From: DATAEG01 sp036258135
GTDB taxonomy: Bacteria; Actinomycetota; Actinomycetes; Mycobacteriales; Jatrophihabitantaceae
Assembly: GCA_036258135.1 (NCBI GenBank)
Contig: DATAEG010000058.1
Location: forward strand, 1 to 24,186
Length of the DNA stretch: 24,186 nucleotides
Direction: 5' to 3'
The notes beneath the pieces were generated by a model that saw only the letters and a list, made by a program, of their open reading frames with translations, made no database searches and was not told where the DNA came from. Of this stretch, positions 22,886-24,186 are shown one piece after another. How positions within the stretch are numbered: position 1 is the stretch's first letter; each line of letters opens with the position of its first letter. The position numbers were made by a program, and so were the translations under genes.

Positions 22886-24162
22886 GCGAGCCGTTCGACG
22901 CGGTATCGGTGATCATCGCCAAGCGCGACGGTGGCCGCATCCCGGACGACCAAGTCGACTGGGTGATCGACGCCTACACGCGCGGCAGCGTCGCCGACGA
23001 GCAGATGGCCGCACTGGCCATGGCGATCCTGCTCAACGGCATGGAGCCGGCCGAACTGGCCCGCTGGACCGCCGCCATGATCGCGTCCGGCTCGCGCCTC
23101 GACCTGTCGGGCGTGCGGCGGCCGACGACCGACAAGCATTCGACCGGCGGAGTTGGTGACAAGATCACGCTGCCGCTCGCCCCGTTGGTGGCCGCCTGCG
23201 GCGCAGCGGTTCCGCAGCTGTCCGGCCGCGGCCTCGGGCACACCGGCGGGACGCTGGACAAGCTCGAATCGGTACCGGGTTGGCGGGCCAACCTGACCAA
23301 CGCCGAGTTCCTGGCCCAACTCGACGCGGTCGGAGCCGTGGTGTGCGCGGCGGGGGACGAGCTGGCGCCCGCCGACCGCAAGCTCTACGCGTTGCGTGAC
23401 GTGACCGGCACCGTGGAGTCGATCCCGCTCATCGCCAGCTCGATCATGAGCAAGAAGATCGCCGAAGGTTCCGCGGCGCTGGTGCTGGACGTGAAGGTGG
23501 GCTCGGGCGCGTTCATGAAGGACGTCGACCACGCGCGCGCTCTCGCCGAGACGATGGTCGAACTCGGCACCGCGCACGCCACTAAGACCATTGCGTTGCT
23601 GACGGACATGTCCACGCCGCTCGGTCGCACGGCCGGCAATGCCCTGGAGGTGCAGGAATCCGTCGAGGTTCTGGCCGGAGGAGGGCCGCCCGACGTCGTG
23701 GAGCTCACCCTGGCGCTGGCCCGCGAGATGCTCGCGGCCGCCGGCATCGACGTCGACCCGGCCGGCGCCCTGGCTGACGGACGGGCCATGGACGTGTGGC
23801 GCCGGATGATCGCGGCCCAGGGTGGCGACCCGGACGCGCCATTGGCCACGGCGGCGTGCGTCCACGACGTCCGGGCGGAACGCTCGGGTGTGCTCACCCG
23901 GTTGGACGCGCTCGCGGTCGGGACCGCGGCGTGGCGGCTCGGCGCCGGCCGGGCCCGCAAGGAGGACGCCGTCTCGCCGGCGGCCGGCGTGGTGATGCTG
24001 GCCAAACCGGGGGATGCAGTCCGGGCCGGGCAGCCGGTCCTGCAACTGCATGCCGACGAGGAGAGCCGGATACCGCGGGCCTTGGCGGCGCTGGAGGACG
24101 GCATCGACATCGGGGACGACTACACGTCCAAGCCGTTGGTCATCGACCGCGTCGCCGGCTGA
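22882..24162 (+). CDS. deoA: Thymidine phosphorylase / pyrimidine-nucleoside phosphorylase
   Basis: The 426-residue enzyme cleaves pyrimidine nucleosides with phosphate to free base and (deoxy)ribose 1-phosphate. GTG 22882 overlaps the cdd stop and gives MSEPFDAVSVIIAKRDGG, the normal family N-terminus. A longer in-frame opening from 22669 would lie inside cdd and is rejected. The phosphate-binding segment DKHSTGGVGDK is at 84-94, the family signature SGRGLGHTGGTLDKLE begins near residue 114, and SSIMSKKIAEGS is the conserved lysine region. Thymidine-specific and broad pyrimidine enzymes cannot be separated reliably by eye, so the deoA symbol is provisional. It uses the product of Cdd and completes the salvage sequence. 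Confidence 0.93.
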   Translation: MSEPFDAVSVIIAKRDGGRIPDDQVDWVIDAYTRGSVADEQMAALAMAILLNGMEPAELARWTAAMIASGSRLDLSGVRRPTTDKHSTGGVGDKITLPLAPLVAACGAAVPQLSGRGLGHTGGTLDKLESVPGWRANLTNAEFLAQLDAVGAVVCAAGDELAPADRKLYALRDVTGTVESIPLIASSIMSKKIAEGSAALVLDVKVGSGAFMKDVDHARALAETMVELGTAHATKTIALLTDMSTPLGRTAGNALEVQESVEVLAGGGPPDVVELTLALAREMLAAAGIDVDPAGALADGRAMDVWRRMIAAQGGDPDAPLATAACVHDVRAERSGVLTRLDALAVGTAAWRLGAGRARKEDAVSPAAGVVMLAKPGDAVRAGQPVLQLHADEESRIPRALAALEDGIDIGDDYTSKPLVIDRVAG

Positions 24163-24164
24163 AG

Positions 24165-24186
24165 TCACGCCACGAAAACGCTCCGC
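24165..24186 (+). repeat. Repeated intercistronic element, copy 2 (cut by window end)
   Basis: These 22 bases match 19865-19886 at 20 positions and begin two bases after the deoA stop codon. Copy 1 begins directly after the ATPase stop. The rest of the element, including any right stem arm, lies outside the window. Confidence 0.45.

Noticed and set aside
1..24186. Mobile elements, CRISPR arrays, tRNA genes or compositional islands
   Set aside because: I found no transposase, integrase, regular repeat array or tRNA-like fold, and base composition looks even across the window.

Overview
The window is about 24 kb of high-GC DNA with strong G/C preference at third codon positions and many GTG starts. 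It also carries actinobacterial enzyme types: an actinobacterial malate dehydrogenase tail, a 10-methyl fatty acid gene pair, and a BMP/ABC/cytidine deaminase/thymidine phosphorylase operon. I read it as the chromosome of an actinomycete. A Frankiales/Nakamurellales-like lineage is a guess. I see no insertion sequence, phage gene, CRISPR array, tRNA or rRNA, and no stretch over 300 bases without a gene. The largest gap is 262 bases, between dacA and the bmp gene.

Layout. (1) Positions 1-2292 are central carbon and envelope genes: the 3' end of mdh, a secreted L,D-transpeptidase, and NADP-dependent isocitrate dehydrogenase. (2) Positions 2285-6668 hold tmsA-tmsB, which make 10-methyl branched fatty acids, then an unassigned fold-type-I PLP enzyme. 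tmsA starts inside the end of icd. (3) Positions 6741-10193 are a tightly coupled cassette for the lower kynurenine/3-hydroxyanthranilate pathway. The order is 2-aminomuconic semialdehyde dehydrogenase, RidA-family deaminase, 3-hydroxyanthranilate 3,4-dioxygenase and ACMS decarboxylase. A perfect palindrome lies in front. (4) A lone galactokinase gene is on the minus strand, convergent with the cassette. (5) Positions 11482-15620 hold a CNNM/CorC-type membrane protein, then trpS, a LigT-like 2H phosphoesterase and a YihY/BrkB membrane protein in an overlapping chain. (6) dacA, a D-Ala-D-Ala carboxypeptidase gene on the minus strand, overlaps the 3' end of the YihY gene. (7) Positions 17050-24162 are a nucleoside uptake and salvage operon: BMP-family lipoprotein, double-ABC ATPase, one polypeptide carrying both permease domains, cytidine deaminase and thymidine/pyrimidine-nucleoside phosphorylase.

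How the genes work together. In the last operon the lipoprotein captures a nucleoside, the ATPase and permease import it, Cdd deaminates cytidine-type nucleosides, and the phosphorylase releases base and sugar-1-phosphate. In the kynurenine cassette, the dioxygenase, decarboxylase, dehydrogenase and deaminase take 3-hydroxyanthranilate towards 4-oxalocrotonate. Isocitrate dehydrogenase could supply NADPH for the TmsA reduction.

The most unusual observation is that the BMP lipoprotein looks circularly permuted. The segment that normally closes a BMP domain at its C-terminus lies directly after the lipobox. The protein then runs through the usual N-terminal part and stops where that closing segment should begin. 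The same operon has a fused permease, a long stem-loop between lipoprotein and ATPase genes, and a repeated 22-base element directly after two of its stop codons.
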